Shown in pieces: positions 6,645 through 7,107 of a DNA stretch of 7,107 bases (position 1 is the stretch's first letter; the number at the start of each line of letters is the position of its first letter). The notes under the pieces are model-generated. The model did not search any database and was not told the origin of the DNA. It saw only the letters and a list, made by a program, of their open reading frames with translations. The stretch is from assembly GCA_046484625.1 (NCBI GenBank), contig JAWOIO010000060.1:1-7107 (forward strand). The letters run 5' to 3'. Made by a program: the position numbers and the translations under genes. The stretch is from DASUAO01 sp046484625 (GTDB taxonomy: Bacteria > Actinomycetota > Acidimicrobiia > IMCC26256 > PALSA-555).

Positions 6645-7107
6645 ATGCCGGCGAAGCGCACCGTGAAGCGCTCGGCTGCGAAGAAGAAGGCCGCCACCAA
6701 GCGGCGGCCTGCAGCGAAGAAGCGGCCCGCGACCAAGAAGAAGACCACCGCCAAGCGCAAGGCCCCGGTCAGGCGCAAGGCCCCGGCCAAGAAGAAGAAG
6801 GCCGCGACCAAGAAGCGGGCACCCGCGAAGAAGCGCAAGGCCCCGGCCAAGAAGAAGAAGGCCGCCGCCAAGCGCAAGGCACCCGCGAAGAGGAAGAAGG
6901 CCCCGGCCAAGAAGAAGAAGGCCGCGACCAAGAAGAAGGCACCCGCCAAGAGGAAGAAGGCTCCGGCCAAGAAGAAGGCCGCCGCCAAGCGCAAGGCACC
7001 GGCGACGAAGGTCGCGCCGGCCCGGATGACCGCCGCCCCGGCCGCTCCGGCGCCGAGCCCGGCGTCTCCGGCCCCGGCCCCGGCCGTGCCGGCGAGTGCC
7101 GGTGCAG
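6645..7107 (+). CDS. Lys/Arg/Ala/Pro-rich histone-tail-like protein, 3' end beyond the window
   Basis: The first 154 codons are seen, without a stop. Residues 1-123 are almost only Lys, Arg, Ala, Pro and Thr (KAPAKKKKAATKK-type units), strongly cationic and probably disordered. From about residue 124 the composition switches to neutral Ala/Pro/Ser (APAAPAPSPASPAPAPAVP), a linker-like stretch that continues past the edge. Every lysine is coded AAG, while arginine uses CGC, CGG and AGG; AGG is one transition from AAG. The basic part resembles histone H1 tails and the C-terminal tails of actinobacterial HU, so binding to DNA, RNA or another polyanion is a reasonable inference. Unlike mycobacterial HupB, the tail is at the N-terminus and no HU domain precedes it. 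A folded domain after the linker may exist but is not visible. Start and ribosome-binding site are clear. The opposite-strand open frame is an artefact of composition. Confidence 0.8.
   Translation, partial: MPAKRTVKRSAAKKKAATKRRPAAKKRPATKKKTTAKRKAPVRRKAPAKKKKAATKKRAPAKKRKAPAKKKKAAAKRKAPAKRKKAPAKKKKAATKKKAPAKRKKAPAKKKAAAKRKAPATKVAPARMTAAPAAPAPSPASPAPAPAVPASAGA
6777..7013 (+). repeat. 60-base in-frame tandem repeat, four units
   Basis: Units lie at 6777-6836, 6837-6896, 6897-6956 and 6957-7013. Each begins AAG-GCC/GCT-CCG-GCC-AAG and encodes a 20-residue block starting KAPAKKK; the fourth lacks one AAG codon (57 bases). Units 1 and 3 share an AATKK centre (GCGACCAAGAAG), and units 2 and 4 share AAAKRKAP (GCCGCCAAGCGCAAGGCA), which suggests duplication of a 120-base pair of units. 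Near-identity at synonymous positions points to recent slippage or unequal recombination rather than composition alone. Confidence 0.8.

Noticed and set aside
6503..6994. A 163-codon open frame on the - strand coding for a Phe/Ala/Leu-rich, membrane-like repeat protein.
   Set aside because: It is the antisense of the AAG-rich basic repeat gene (AAG read backwards gives CTT, or TTC in another frame); it has no family match by eye, runs into the prenyltransferase start, and the + strand gene has a proper ribosome-binding site.
6777..7013. Regular 60-base repeats considered as a CRISPR array.
   Set aside because: The repeats are contiguous, in frame, without unique spacers and encode a Lys/Pro-rich peptide; no cas gene is present.

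Overview
The window is a stretch of very GC-rich chromosomal DNA. It is densely packed with housekeeping-type genes, uses GTG starts and has very short gene junctions. The base composition, an F420-type luciferase-like oxidoreductase, an ACAD10/11-like acyl-CoA dehydrogenase and TANNNT-type -10 elements set directly in front of GTG starts all suggest an actinobacterium. A lineage such as Acidimicrobiia is plausible, but that last step is inference. I see no tRNA, rRNA, transposase, integrase, CRISPR array or phage gene.

Layout. Positions 1-539 (+) are the 3' part of ribB (riboflavin pathway). A short dyad-rich spacer follows, then a convergent YhhN-family lysoplasmalogenase at 594-1229 (-). 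A 45-base divergent spacer leads to a YihY/BrkB-family membrane protein at 1275-2123 (+). Its 3' end overlaps the tail of pdxH, pyridoxamine 5'-phosphate oxidase, at 2080-2685 (-), by 44 bases. From a second 55-base divergent spacer runs a rightward block: a VOC (glyoxalase/dioxygenase-fold) protein at 2741-3268, a stem-loop, then a two-gene operon of an acyl-CoA dehydrogenase (3333-4550) and a luciferase-like monooxygenase-family protein (4547-5461) joined by a GTGA stop/start overlap. A UbiA-family prenyltransferase lies convergent at 5463-6506 (-), with its stop codon one base from the previous gene's stop. A third divergent region (6507-6644) leads to a gene (6645 to beyond 7107, +) for an extremely Lys/Arg/Ala/Pro-rich, histone-tail-like protein built on a 60-base tandem repeat.

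How the genes may work together. The clearest functional unit is the acyl-CoA dehydrogenase/luciferase-like pair, two flavin or deazaflavin redox enzymes in one transcript, possibly acting with the VOC protein in breakdown of an unusual acyl substrate. The substrate cannot be read from the sequence. The other genes look independently transcribed. RibB, PdxH (FMN), the dehydrogenase (FAD) and the luciferase-like protein share a flavin theme, but the orientations argue against one regulon.

I found no convincing novel defence or mobile system. The observations most worth checking are the repeat-built basic protein at the right edge and a recurring promoter-to-start geometry (six bases between a -10-like hexamer and the start codon), which suggests leaderless mRNAs.
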